The translations under genes and the position numbers were made by a program. The notes beneath the pieces were generated by a model. That model ran no database searches. It was given only the letters and a program-made list of their open reading frames with translations, and was not told the DNA's origin. Positions 14,315 to 22,088 of a stretch of 37,724 nucleotides of DNA are shown here, piece after piece. Source of the DNA: Acidobacteriota bacterium. GTDB lineage: Bacteria; Acidobacteriota; Polarisedimenticolia; J045. Where the stretch lies: assembly GCA_017994815.1 (NCBI GenBank), contig JAGOJY010000040.1, forward strand, positions 1 through 37,724. Reading direction: 5' to 3'. Position 1 is the first letter of the stretch. Each line of letters begins with the position of its first letter.

Positions 14315-16231
14315 TCAGGCGCGGGTGAGGTCGGGGTTGTACTCGGGCTGCGCCGCGCTGTGCAGCGCCTCGATCCGCTCCTGCACGAGGCGCTGGGCCC
14401 GCGCGGAGCGCAGCGACTCGCGGACCGACTCGGCCTCGTCGCCCATCCGCGCGAGGTCGGCTTCCTCGCGCCCCGTCACGCGCAGCGCCACGACGGCCGT
14501 CGCGCCGCCGATCGGTCCGGCCAGCTCGCCGGGGCGCGCGGAAAAGGCAGCTTTTTCGACCTCGGCGTCGTAACCGACGCCCGGGATGTCCTGCCCGCGC
14601 GCGATCGCCGAGGTCGTCGTGCGCAGCTCGACGCCGAGCGCCCGCGCGGCGGCGGCCAGGTCGTTGCCGGAACGGGCGAGAGCCTGCCGCATGTCGGCCG
14701 CGGCGCGCTCCCGCGCGCCGTCCCGCTTCACGTCCTCCTCGACCTTGGCCCGCACCGCCTCGAGCGGCGGGACGTAGTTCGGCAGGACGTCTTCCATCAC
14801 CAGCACCACCTCGCCGCGCTGGACGGACAGGACGTCGCTGACCTTGCCCTTGTCGAGCGCGAAGATCGTCTCGATCATCTCGGGCGCCGGGCCGAGCCCG
14901 GGCACCGAGCCGGTGCGCGTGACGATCCCGGTGTCCTTCGGTTCGAGTTTCATGCTCGCCGCGGCCTCGCGGAACTGGCCCTTCACCGCGGCATCGTGGA
15001 ACTGCTGTGCGAGCTGGTGCGCCTGCTCGCGGACGCGGGGGAACCGCAGCTGGCCGCGGATCTGCTCCTTGACCTCTTCCAGCGGGCGCACGCCCCCGGG
15101 CTGAATGTCCTCCAGCTTGATCACGTGGAAGCCGAAGCTCGTGCGCACCGGGCCCGCGATCTTCCCCTTTTCCAGGGTGAACACCGCCTCGTCGAATTCC
15201 GGGACCATCCGCCCGCGCGGGAAGAACCCGAGGTCGCCGCCGCGCGCCTTGCTGCCCGGGTCGTCCGAGTTCTCCTGCGCGAGTTGCGCGAAGTCGGCCC
15301 CGGAACGCGCTTTCTCGGCGATCTGCTCGGCCTTGGCCTGCGCGGCGTCGATCGTGGCCTGGTCGGCGTCCGGCTCGACCTTGATCAGCACGTGCCGCGC
15401 GTGGCGCTCCTCCGGGCGGGTGAACAGGTCCTGGTGCTGCTCGTAGTAGGCCCGGATCTCGTCGTCGCTGACCTGGACCTTGCTCTCGACGGCGCGGTCG
15501 TCGATCAGCACGTAGGACGCCCGCCGCCCCTCGCCCTGGCGGTAGCGGTCCTTGTGCGACTCGTACCAGGCGCCGACTTCCGCCGCCGTCGGGGCCGACT
15601 GCGACTGGTACTTCTCCAGCGGCAGCGCCACGTACTCGAGGTTCACCTTCTCGTGCCGGCGCCGGTACTCCTCGCGCACCTCGTCCTCCGACACGACCAC
15701 CGACGAGCGGATCAGCCCCTGCCACTTCTCGACCAGGAGTTGCTCGCGCAGGAACGCCTCGAACTCCTGGGTCGAGTTGTACGGCTGGAACGCGCCGCGC
15801 TGGATCAACTGGTGGTAGAGCTGCCCGCCGATGAACTGCCCGTCGCGCTGGAACACCGGCATGTTGTGGATCGCCGCCGAAAGCTCGTCGTCGGACACGG
15901 TCAGGCCGAGCCGCCGCGCGTCCTGCACGACGAGCATCTGCTGCACCGCCTGCCGCGCCGCGGCCATCTCGACGTTGAGGTTCTTGCGGAACTGCTCGTA
16001 CTGGCCGCCGAGCATCTGCCGGTACTGCTCGTCCATCCGGCGCGCGATGTTGCGCCACTGCTCGACCGGCACGTACTGGCCGTTCACGCGGGCGACCCAC
16101 ATCCCTCCCGGCTGGTTCCGGTCGTCCCAGTTCGACCACCAGTCGACGCCGAAGAAGAACAGGAACGAGAACACGATCAACAGCAGGATCCACTTGGTGT
16201 GGCGCAGGTGCGTCCGGAACAGGTTGAGCAC
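14315..16231 (-). CDS. ppiD: PpiD-like SurA/parvulin periplasmic folding factor, 638 aa
   Basis: The start is GTG at 16229-16231 with GGGAGGA a few nt upstream. A single transmembrane segment at about 14-28 (W-I-L-L-L-I-V-F-S-F-L-F-F-F-G-V) anchors the chain, with the rest in the periplasm. Residues about 45-260 are a SurA_N-like helical chaperone domain. Residues about 277-375 are a PpiC/parvulin domain: R-H-A-R-H-V-L-I-K at the start, then G-G-D-L-G-F-F-P-R-G-R-M-V-P-E-F and S-F-G-F-H-V-I-K-L near the end. A second parvulin-like, degenerate region follows to about 600. Length and order match PpiD (about 620 aa in E. coli), which helps newly secreted proteins fold near the Sec translocon. 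The gene lies alone, convergent to the M64 peptidase. Confidence 0.88.
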   Translation of the reverse strand: MLNLFRTHLRHTKWILLLIVFSFLFFFGVDWWSNWDDRNQPGGMWVARVNGQYVPVEQWRNIARRMDEQYRQMLGGQYEQFRKNLNVEMAAARQAVQQMLVVQDARRLGLTVSDDELSAAIHNMPVFQRDGQFIGGQLYHQLIQRGAFQPYNSTQEFEAFLREQLLVEKWQGLIRSSVVVSEDEVREEYRRRHEKVNLEYVALPLEKYQSQSAPTAAEVGAWYESHKDRYRQGEGRRASYVLIDDRAVESKVQVSDDEIRAYYEQHQDLFTRPEERHARHVLIKVEPDADQATIDAAQAKAEQIAEKARSGADFAQLAQENSDDPGSKARGGDLGFFPRGRMVPEFDEAVFTLEKGKIAGPVRTSFGFHVIKLEDIQPGGVRPLEEVKEQIRGQLRFPRVREQAHQLAQQFHDAAVKGQFREAAASMKLEPKDTGIVTRTGSVPGLGPAPEMIETIFALDKGKVSDVLSVQRGEVVLVMEDVLPNYVPPLEAVRAKVEEDVKRDGARERAAADMRQALARSGNDLAAAARALGVELRTTTSAIARGQDIPGVGYDAEVEKAAFSARPGELAGPIGGATAVVALRVTGREEADLARMGDEAESVRESLRSARAQRLVQERIEALHSAAQPEYNPDLTRA

Positions 16232-16461
16232 ACGTCCTCCCAGCCAGAACTCGAGGCAGACCGAGAAAGCTACTCGACCCGCCGCCCGCGATCAAGATTC
16301 GGAGTTTCGCCCCGGCGCGGCGGGCCCACGGACGACTGCCCCGAGGCGCGGACCGGATTGCAAACCCGCGGACGGGGACCCAACTTTGCCCTCGGGCGCC
16401 CGGCCCGCGCGGCGCAGCGCGTGTGCGGGTCGGCACCCCGACTGGGACCGGGAGGCCGCGA

Positions 16462-17904
16462 ATGGGGGCGCAACGCTCGGCGGGCACCAAGCGCACCCGC
16501 CTTGCCGTGGACTGGGTGTACGTCCGCTACCGGACCCTGGCCCTGGCGGGGCTCCTGGTCCTGCTCGCGGCCGGGGCCGCCGCCTGGTACTGGCTCGGGA
16601 CGCGGGACGGCGAGGCCGCCCGGGCCGCGCAGGCCGTCCAGTCGGCGGACCGGGTGGTCGCCGAGGCCGGCCGGGCCGTCCCCGACGCGGCCGACCTCGG
16701 CGAGGCGCGCCGGCGGCTGGCCCGCGCGCACGAGGAGCTGGCGGCCCGGCGCTACGCCCCGGCGATCGACGAGGCCCGCGGCGCCGAGGAACTGGCCCAG
16801 GCGATCCTCGGCGAGCAGCCGGCCTCCGGCGAGAGCGGGGTCCGGGTGGTCCGGGTCGACGGGGATGTCCGGCTGAAGCGGGCGGGCCAGTTCCTGTGGG
16901 AGGAGCTGAACGACCGTGCGGTGCTGCGCTCGGGCGACCAGGTCCGCACCGGCGCCAACGCCACCGCGCGCCTCGTCTACTTCGACGGCACCAGCGTCAG
17001 CGTCGAGCCGGGCACGCTGCTCGAGATCCGGGACCTGGTCCGGGACGACGAGCGGCGCACGCAGCGGGTGTCCGAGCGGCTGGCCTGGGGCGCACTGAGC
17101 GCCTCGAAGCAGGATCCGCAGGGGACCCTGACCACGCACGAAATCTCGACCGAGTCGGCCTCCGTGCAGGCCCGCAAGGCGGCCGAGTTCCGGGTCCGCC
17201 ACGACCGCGAGAGCGGCGTGTCGGAGGTCGTGTCCTACCGCGGCGAGCTGACGCTGCGCTCGGAGCAGGGCGAGGTCCCGCTGCCCGAGAGCACCCGCGT
17301 CGAACTGGACCGCGGCCGGATCGTCTCGCGGGCCCAGCTCCTCGACCCGCCGCGGCTGACGTTCCCGCCGGACCAGCGGACGTTCCTCGCCCCGTCCCAG
17401 GCGCGTGTTTCGGCCGGCTGGTCCGCGGTCGACCGGGCCAAGTCGTACCGCGTGCAGCTGGCCGAGGACCAGGTGTTCTCGCGCCGGATCGTCGACTTCG
17501 ACCGCAACGACGCCGCCGCGGTCGAGTTCCCGGCGCTGTCCCCGGGAACCTACTACTGGCGCGTGATGGCGGTCGACGCGGCCGGCAACGAGGGGCTGTG
17601 GTCCGAGTCGCGCAAGTTCCGCGTGCTCGGCGCCGAGTTCCGCGATCCCGAGGACCGGCAGGCCCCGGTCCTCGACGTGAGCGAGATCCTCGTCGTCGGG
17701 TCGAACGCGATCGTCAGCGGCCGCACGGAACCAGGCGCCCTGGTCTGGGTCGACGGCGAGCGCGTGGACCTCGACGACGACGGGCGGTTCACCTGGCTGG
17801 TGAAGCTGAAGGAAGACGGCCGGAACAGGATCCAGTTCCTGGCCCAGGACGCCGCCGGGAACGAGTCGCGGCGCACCGGCTTCGCCTACGTCGATGCCTT
17901 CTGA
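16462..17904 (+). CDS. FecR-domain membrane-anchored protein with Fn3/Ig-like domains, 480 aa
   Basis: The ATG at 16462 has gggagg 6 nt upstream. An ATG 39 bp earlier lacks such a site. One transmembrane segment lies at about 24-45. It is followed by an Ala/Arg-rich helical linker (about 50-115), then a FecR domain at about 126-235: V-R-V-D-G-D-V-R-L-K, G-D-Q-V-R-T-G-A-N-A-T-A-R-L-V-Y-F-D-G-T-S-V. Fn3-like strands (Y-R-V-Q-L-A-E-D and Y-Y-W-R-V-M-A-V-D) and a final Ig-like domain (V-D-G-E-R-V-D-L-D-D-D-G-R-F-T-W) follow. The bulk is extracytoplasmic. There is no ECF sigma gene beside it, so a FecI/FecR regulatory role is unlikely; it is more likely structural. The last 11 bp overlap the next gene, indicating coupled translation with the diguanylate cyclase. 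Confidence 0.84.
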   Translation: MGAQRSAGTKRTRLAVDWVYVRYRTLALAGLLVLLAAGAAAWYWLGTRDGEAARAAQAVQSADRVVAEAGRAVPDAADLGEARRRLARAHEELAARRYAPAIDEARGAEELAQAILGEQPASGESGVRVVRVDGDVRLKRAGQFLWEELNDRAVLRSGDQVRTGANATARLVYFDGTSVSVEPGTLLEIRDLVRDDERRTQRVSERLAWGALSASKQDPQGTLTTHEISTESASVQARKAAEFRVRHDRESGVSEVVSYRGELTLRSEQGEVPLPESTRVELDRGRIVSRAQLLDPPRLTFPPDQRTFLAPSQARVSAGWSAVDRAKSYRVQLAEDQVFSRRIVDFDRNDAAAVEFPALSPGTYYWRVMAVDAAGNEGLWSESRKFRVLGAEFRDPEDRQAPVLDVSEILVVGSNAIVSGRTEPGALVWVDGERVDLDDDGRFTWLVKLKEDGRNRIQFLAQDAAGNESRRTGFAYVDAF

Positions 17905-19351
17905 GGCGGACGGCGCCGGGCTGGCGGCGGTGCTGCTGGCCGGGGACCGTGTCGCCCCGGCGCTGCTCGCGCCTTCCGCGCGGGAACTCGTCGCGCGCGT
18001 CGCCCCGGGGGCGCCCGCACGGCGCCCGCCCCGGGCGCCGCTGCTCCTGATCGGCGAGCCGCGGCGCGAGGGGGCGGCGGCCGCGACCGCGGACCGGCTG
18101 CGGGCCGCGCTCCCGCGCAGCGGCTGTTACGTCGTCGCACCGCGCACGCTGCTGCGCCAGCGCCTGCGCGCGTGGGCGCCGCTGGCCGAGGCGGGCCTGC
18201 CGGCCCCGCTCGACGGGGCGCTCCTCGCGGTGCTGGCCGGGGCCCGCCGGCGGCAGGACGCGGCCGAGCGCGCGGCGAACGCCGCCCGCGCACGCGGCTC
18301 GCTCCTGCGGCAACGCCTGGAGCTGCTCTCCGGCACCGTGCAGGCCGCCGCGACGCTGCTCGACCCCGGCATGGCCGGCCGGTTCATCATGCAGCGCGCG
18401 GCCGAGCTGTTCGGCTGCGCCCGCTTCCGCCTGTACAGGCTGGACGAAGCCGCGGGGCTGCTCCGGCTCGACGCCCGGATGCAGGACCCCGGCGAGACGA
18501 CGCTGGCCGAGGAACTGCCGCTCGAGCGCGGGCTCGCGGGCTGGGTCGCGCGCACGCGCGAGCCGGCGCGCATCGACCGCCCCGCCGCGGACCCGCGGCT
18601 GGACCTGACCCTGGAGTGGCCGGGGCCGCTGCCGCGGACCGTGGTCGCCGTCCCGCTCGTCTCGCGCGGGCGCGTGATCGGCGTGGCCGAGCTGGCCGAC
18701 CCGGCGCGCGCGCGGTTCGGGGCGGCCGAGCTGGAGCTGTTGCGCACGGTCATGGAGCCGGCGGCGATCGCCCTCGACAACGCGCTCCTGTTCCGCAAGC
18801 TCGAGGAGCGGACGGTCACGGACGACCTGACCCACCTGTACAACGCGCGGTTCATGGAGAACTACCTCCGGCGCGAAACCAAGCGCGCCGCCCGCTACGG
18901 CCACCGCGTGGCGCTGTTGTTCCTCGACCTCGACGGGTTCAAGCAGGTCAACGACGTCCACGGCCACATGGCCGGCTCCCGCACGCTGGTCGAGGTCGGC
19001 GAGGTCCTGCGGCGCAACGTGCGCGACATCGACGTCGTCGCGCGCTGGGGTGGCGACGAGTTCTCGGTGGTCCTGCCCGAAACCGGCGCCGAGGGCGCGA
19101 TGGCGATGGCCGAGCGCATCCGGCGCCGGATCCAGGACCACCACTACCTGACCGACCGCAGCCTCGACGTGCGGCTGTCGGTGAGCATCGGCGTCTCGGC
19201 GTGGCCGGAAAACGGCCCGACGGCCGAGTCGCTCCTGGCCGCCGCCGACACGGCGATGTACCGGGTCAAGGCGGCGGGAAAGAACGCGGTCGCCCTCGCG
19301 CCGCCGAGCCTGCGGCGGGAGCCCGACCCCGAGCCGGTCGCGGGAGGGTGA
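17894..19351 (+). CDS. GAF-GGDEF diguanylate cyclase, 485 aa
   Basis: The ATG at 17894 lies inside the end of the FecR gene (11-bp overlap). The N-terminal 140 residues are Ala/Arg-rich and not recognised; they could be a degenerate receiver-like or partner-binding region. Residues about 150-300 match a GAF sensor domain (L-E-R-G-L-A-G-W-V-A-R-T, V-V-A-V-P-L-V-S-R-G-R-V-I-G-V). Then T-D-D-L-T-H-L-Y-N begins the cyclase domain, with G386-G-D-E-F390 intact and an R377-D-I-D380 product-inhibition (I-site) motif five residues before it. It should make c-di-GMP from two GTP, with feedback control, in the cytoplasm. There is no EAL domain. Linkage to FecR upstream and the mre cluster downstream hints at envelope or surface control, which is inference only. 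Confidence 0.9.
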   Translation: MPSEADGAGLAAVLLAGDRVAPALLAPSARELVARVAPGAPARRPPRAPLLLIGEPRREGAAAATADRLRAALPRSGCYVVAPRTLLRQRLRAWAPLAEAGLPAPLDGALLAVLAGARRRQDAAERAANAARARGSLLRQRLELLSGTVQAAATLLDPGMAGRFIMQRAAELFGCARFRLYRLDEAAGLLRLDARMQDPGETTLAEELPLERGLAGWVARTREPARIDRPAADPRLDLTLEWPGPLPRTVVAVPLVSRGRVIGVAELADPARARFGAAELELLRTVMEPAAIALDNALLFRKLEERTVTDDLTHLYNARFMENYLRRETKRAARYGHRVALLFLDLDGFKQVNDVHGHMAGSRTLVEVGEVLRRNVRDIDVVARWGGDEFSVVLPETGAEGAMAMAERIRRRIQDHHYLTDRSLDVRLSVSIGVSAWPENGPTAESLLAAADTAMYRVKAAGKNAVALAPPSLRREPDPEPVAGG

Positions 19352-19442
19352 TCCCGGACCGCCGGACGGGGAGCGACCCCGTCCGGATCGCTGGAACGCG
19401 CGCGGCAACCGGGCCGAACCGGCCGCCGCGCAACGGATCAGG

Positions 19443-19471
19443 TTGTGCGGAAAAAACCGTTTGGATAGCAT
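19443..19471 (+). promoter_or_regulatory. Candidate sigma-70-type promoter for the mre/rod operon
   Basis: TTGTGC (19443-19448) and TAGCAT (19466-19471) are separated by 17 bp that include an A6 tract, in an AT-richer part of the 216-bp spacer before mreB. Initiation near 19478 would give a leader of about 90 nt. Confidence 0.45.
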
Positions 19472-19567
19472 TGAACACGCCGGGGATCGGGTTGATTCCT
19501 GACATTGGGCGCTGCGGAGACGTTCGGTTCCCGGCCTGTCGTGTGGATCGGCCGAGGAGGAGACGCG

Positions 19568-20599
19568 TTGGCATTCTGGCCTCGCTCGGTTCTGTCGCTG
19601 TTCTCCAATGACCTCGCCATCGACCTCGGCACCGCGACGACGATCGTCTTCGCGCGCGGCAAGGGGATCGTGGTGAACGAGCCCTCGATCGTCGCCGTGA
19701 ACCAGAAGACGGGGAAGGTCGAAGCGGTCGGGCGCGAGGCCAAGGAGATGCTCGGCAGGACCCCCGGGAACATCGCCGCGATCCGCCCGATGAAGGACGG
19801 CGTGATCGCCGATTTCGAGCACACGGAGAAGATGCTCGAGTACTTCATCGTGCGCGCGCACAACCGGCGGCTGGGCGTGCGGCCGCGCATCGTCATCGGC
19901 GTGCCGTCGGAGATCACGCAGGTCGAGAAGCGCGCCGTGCGCGACTCGGCGTACAAGGCCAAGGCGACCGAGGTGTTCCTCGTCGAGCAGGCGATGATGG
20001 CGGCGATCGGGGCCGGGCTGCCGATCACCGAGCCGACCGGCAACATGATCATCGACATCGGCGGCGGGACGACCGACATCGCGGTGATCTCGATGGCCGG
20101 CATCGTCTACTCGCGCTCGGTGCGCGTGGCCGGCAACGAGATGGACGAGGCGATCATCCAGTACATCAAGAAGAAGCACAACCTGTTGATCGGCGAGCGC
20201 ACGGCCGAGGAGATCAAGATCAGGGTCGGCTCGGCCTTCCCGTTGGACGAGGAACTGAGCATCGAGATCCGCGGCCGGGACCTGCTCGAGGGCGTGCCGA
20301 AGACGGTTGCGGTGTCGGACGACGAGATCCGCGAGGCGCTGGGCGAGACCGTGTCGGTGATCGTCGACGCGACGCGCATCGCGTTGGAGCAAATCCCGCC
20401 CGAACTGTCGGCCGACATCGGCGACCGCGGGATCATCCTGGCCGGCGGTGGCTCTTTGCTGCGCAACCTCGACAAGCGCCTGCGGGAGGAAACGGGCCTG
20501 CCGGTCAGCCTGGCCGAGGAGCCGCAGGCGGCGGTGGCGCTCGGGATCGGGCGGATGCTGACGGATTTCGACCTCTTGCGGAAGGTCTGCATCGACTGA
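19568..20599 (+). CDS. mreB: Rod-shape determining actin homologue MreB, 343 aa
   Basis: The start is TTG at 19568, six nt after gaggagga; this gives M-A-F-W-P-R and a 343-aa protein, the usual MreB length. An upstream ATG at 19505 would add 21 residues that do not resemble MreB. An actin-type ATP-binding fold is clear: I-D-L-G-T-A-T-T (phosphate 1), I-I-D-I-G-G-G-T-T-D-I-A (phosphate 2) and I-I-L-A-G-G-G-S-L-L (adenosine motif). The N-terminal amphipathic F-W-P-R-S-V-L-S-L-F-S-N could bind membrane. MreB polymerises under the inner membrane and directs lateral wall synthesis by the RodA-PBP2 complex encoded downstream. It begins the cluster mreB-mreC-mreD-mrdA-rodA; a strong hairpin in the gap before mreC may change relative levels. 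Confidence 0.97.
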   Translation: MAFWPRSVLSLFSNDLAIDLGTATTIVFARGKGIVVNEPSIVAVNQKTGKVEAVGREAKEMLGRTPGNIAAIRPMKDGVIADFEHTEKMLEYFIVRAHNRRLGVRPRIVIGVPSEITQVEKRAVRDSAYKAKATEVFLVEQAMMAAIGAGLPITEPTGNMIIDIGGGTTDIAVISMAGIVYSRSVRVAGNEMDEAIIQYIKKKHNLLIGERTAEEIKIRVGSAFPLDEELSIEIRGRDLLEGVPKTVAVSDDEIREALGETVSVIVDATRIALEQIPPELSADIGDRGIILAGGGSLLRNLDKRLREETGLPVSLAEEPQAAVALGIGRMLTDFDLLRKVCID

Positions 20600-20609
20600 G
20601 GTCGGCTCG

Positions 20610-20631
20610 CGGCGGGGAAGTGGCCCCGCCG
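20610..20631 (+). promoter_or_regulatory. Hairpin in the mreB-mreC gap (possible partial terminator or stabiliser)
   Basis: An 8-bp perfect stem (cggcgggg 20610-20617, ccccgccg 20624-20631) with a 6-nt loop aagtgg lies 10 bp after the mreB stop. No T run follows, so it is not a standard terminator. It could protect the mreB mRNA 3' end or reduce read-through into mreC. A second small stem (ccccg/cgggg, 20732-20747) lies close to the mreC start. Confidence 0.4.
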
Positions 20632-20757
20632 GCACGCGAACGAGGAAATGGACGGGTTCAGCAACGGGCACCGGGCGCGATTCGCCACGCGGAGTTTCGT
20701 GGGACTCGCGGCCCCGCGCCCCGCGCATTTTCCCCGCGTTCACGGGGCGGGCGGGCG

Positions 20758-21609
20758 ATGAGCGAGCGGCGCGTGCTCGCGCTGTTCCTCCTGTCCTCGG
20801 CCGTGCTCCTGGCCGTGATGGCGGTGCAGGTGCGCCGGCCGGACGGGCGCAACGCCCTCGGCCAGTCGCTGCGCGGCGCGGCGGATCCGGTGGCGTCGGC
20901 GGTCTACGGCGCACTCGGCAGCGTGCGCGGCATCTGGACGCACTACTTCGATCTCGTCGGCACGCAGCGCGAGAAGGAGCGCCTCGCGCGCCGGATCGAC
21001 ACGCTGGAGGCCGAGAACCTGCACCTGCGCGAACTCCTGCAGGAGAACCAGCGGCTGCGCCGGCTGCTCGACCTGAAGGACGAGAACGCGTTCCCGCGCG
21101 GCGTTGCCGCGCGCGTGATCGCCGACTTGTCCGGCGGGCCGTTCCGGCGCGCCGTGCTGGTCAACCGCGGGCGCAACGACGGGCTCGCGACGGGCTGGGT
21201 CGCGGTTCGCGGCGGCGCGCTGGTCGGGCGGGTGGTCAAGGCCTCGCGCAAGACGAGCGAGGTCCTGCTGATCGTCGATCCCGACAGCGGCGTGGGCGTG
21301 CGCCACGCGGGCGACCGCTTCAGCGGCGTTCTGCGCGGCGGCAACCGCGGCCCGTCGCTCCTGACCCGCCTCGAGTACGTGCCGCGCGACCAGGCGGTCG
21401 CGGTCGGCGACGCCATCGTCACCTCCGGTCTCGACCGGCTGTACCCGCCGGGGCTCCTGGTCGGCTACATCCGCGAGATCTCCGGCGAGTCGCCGCTGAC
21501 GTGGCAGATCTCGGTCGAGGTCGCGGCGGAACCGTCGGTGCTCGAGGACATCCTGATGATCCCGCCGGCCGGGCCAGGCCGCACCGGTCCGGTGGGGGTG
21601 ACGCCGTGA
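20758..21609 (+). CDS. mreC: Cell-shape protein MreC, 283 aa
   Basis: The ATG at 20758 (M-S-E-R-R) is followed at once by the single transmembrane segment (A-L-F-L-L-S-S-A-V-L-L-A-V-M-A-V). The open frame further upstream is Arg/Pro-rich and not part of MreC. Residues about 60-105 are a coiled coil (L-E-A-E-N-L-H-L-R-E-L-L-Q-E-N-Q-R-L-R-R-L-L-D-L) that mediates dimerisation. The periplasmic beta-barrel domains follow with V-N-R-G-R-N-D-G-L, V-G-R-V-V-K-A-S and S-G-L-D-R-L-Y-P-P-G-L-L-V-G, all typical of MreC. It activates the PBP2-RodA complex from the periplasmic side. The last codons overlap mreD by four bases (GTGA). The ribosome site is only a G-rich run. Confidence 0.95.
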   Translation: MSERRVLALFLLSSAVLLAVMAVQVRRPDGRNALGQSLRGAADPVASAVYGALGSVRGIWTHYFDLVGTQREKERLARRIDTLEAENLHLRELLQENQRLRRLLDLKDENAFPRGVAARVIADLSGGPFRRAVLVNRGRNDGLATGWVAVRGGALVGRVVKASRKTSEVLLIVDPDSGVGVRHAGDRFSGVLRGGNRGPSLLTRLEYVPRDQAVAVGDAIVTSGLDRLYPPGLLVGYIREISGESPLTWQISVEVAAEPSVLEDILMIPPAGPGRTGPVGVTP

Positions 21610-22088
21610 ACTCGACCTCGCTGCTCGTGCTGACGCTGGTCGCGGTCGCGATCCTGGCGCTGGCCGGCGCGTGGCCGCCGGCCGCGGAGGTGCTCAACCC
21701 GCTGCTCTGCGTGACGGTGCTCGCGGCGCTGCCCGGGCGCGCGCTCCCGGCGATGCTGGTCGGCCTCGCCACCGGGTTCATCGTCGACGCCTGGACCACG
21801 CTCTGGTTCGGTCAGCACGCCTTCACCCACATGTGGGTCGGCTACGTCCTGGCGTTCATCGCCGCGCGGATGGACATGGTCCAGGCCGGCCCGGCCGCGC
21901 TGGCGCTGGCGCTCGGGACGGCCGCCGAGCTGGGGCTGGGGGTCGGGCTGCGCGCGCTGTTCGACAAGCCGGTGGACACGACCCCGGGGCCGTGGATCTG
22001 GGTCGCCGCGGTCGCGGCGAACACCGCGCTGGGGCTGGTGTTCCTGCGCTTCGCAAGCCGTCGCGGAGGTCTGGCGTGGCAACGGTAG
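21606..22088 (+). CDS. mreD: Rod-shape determining membrane protein MreD, 160 aa
   Basis: The GTG start at 21606 overlaps the mreC stop (GTGA), with a ggtgggggtga run just upstream. The 160-residue length equals typical MreD (162 in E. coli), and the frame further upstream is a shadow of mreC. Four to five hydrophobic segments are visible (about 5-21, 27-48, 63-80, 88-108 and 135-155). The pattern A-T-G-F-I-V-D-A-W near the second to third helix is the usual conserved G-x-x-x-D region. MreD is an inner-membrane partner of MreC and of the elongasome; its biochemical activity is not established. The gene end overlaps mrdA by 13 bp. Identification rests on length, topology and operon position more than on strong residue motifs. 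Confidence 0.88.
   Translation: MNSTSLLVLTLVAVAILALAGAWPPAAEVLNPLLCVTVLAALPGRALPAMLVGLATGFIVDAWTTLWFGQHAFTHMWVGYVLAFIAARMDMVQAGPAALALALGTAAELGLGVGLRALFDKPVDTTPGPWIWVAAVAANTALGLVFLRFASRRGGLAWQR

Noticed and set aside
16462..17904. FecR protein as an anti-sigma regulator
   Set aside because: No ECF sigma gene or TonB receptor nearby, and the protein carries Fn3/Ig-like domains instead of the FecR anti-sigma N-terminus.
20620..20757. Upstream extension of mreC by 46 residues
   Set aside because: The added sequence is Arg/Pro-rich and would displace the membrane anchor from the N-terminus; M-S-E-R-R at 20758 fits MreC.
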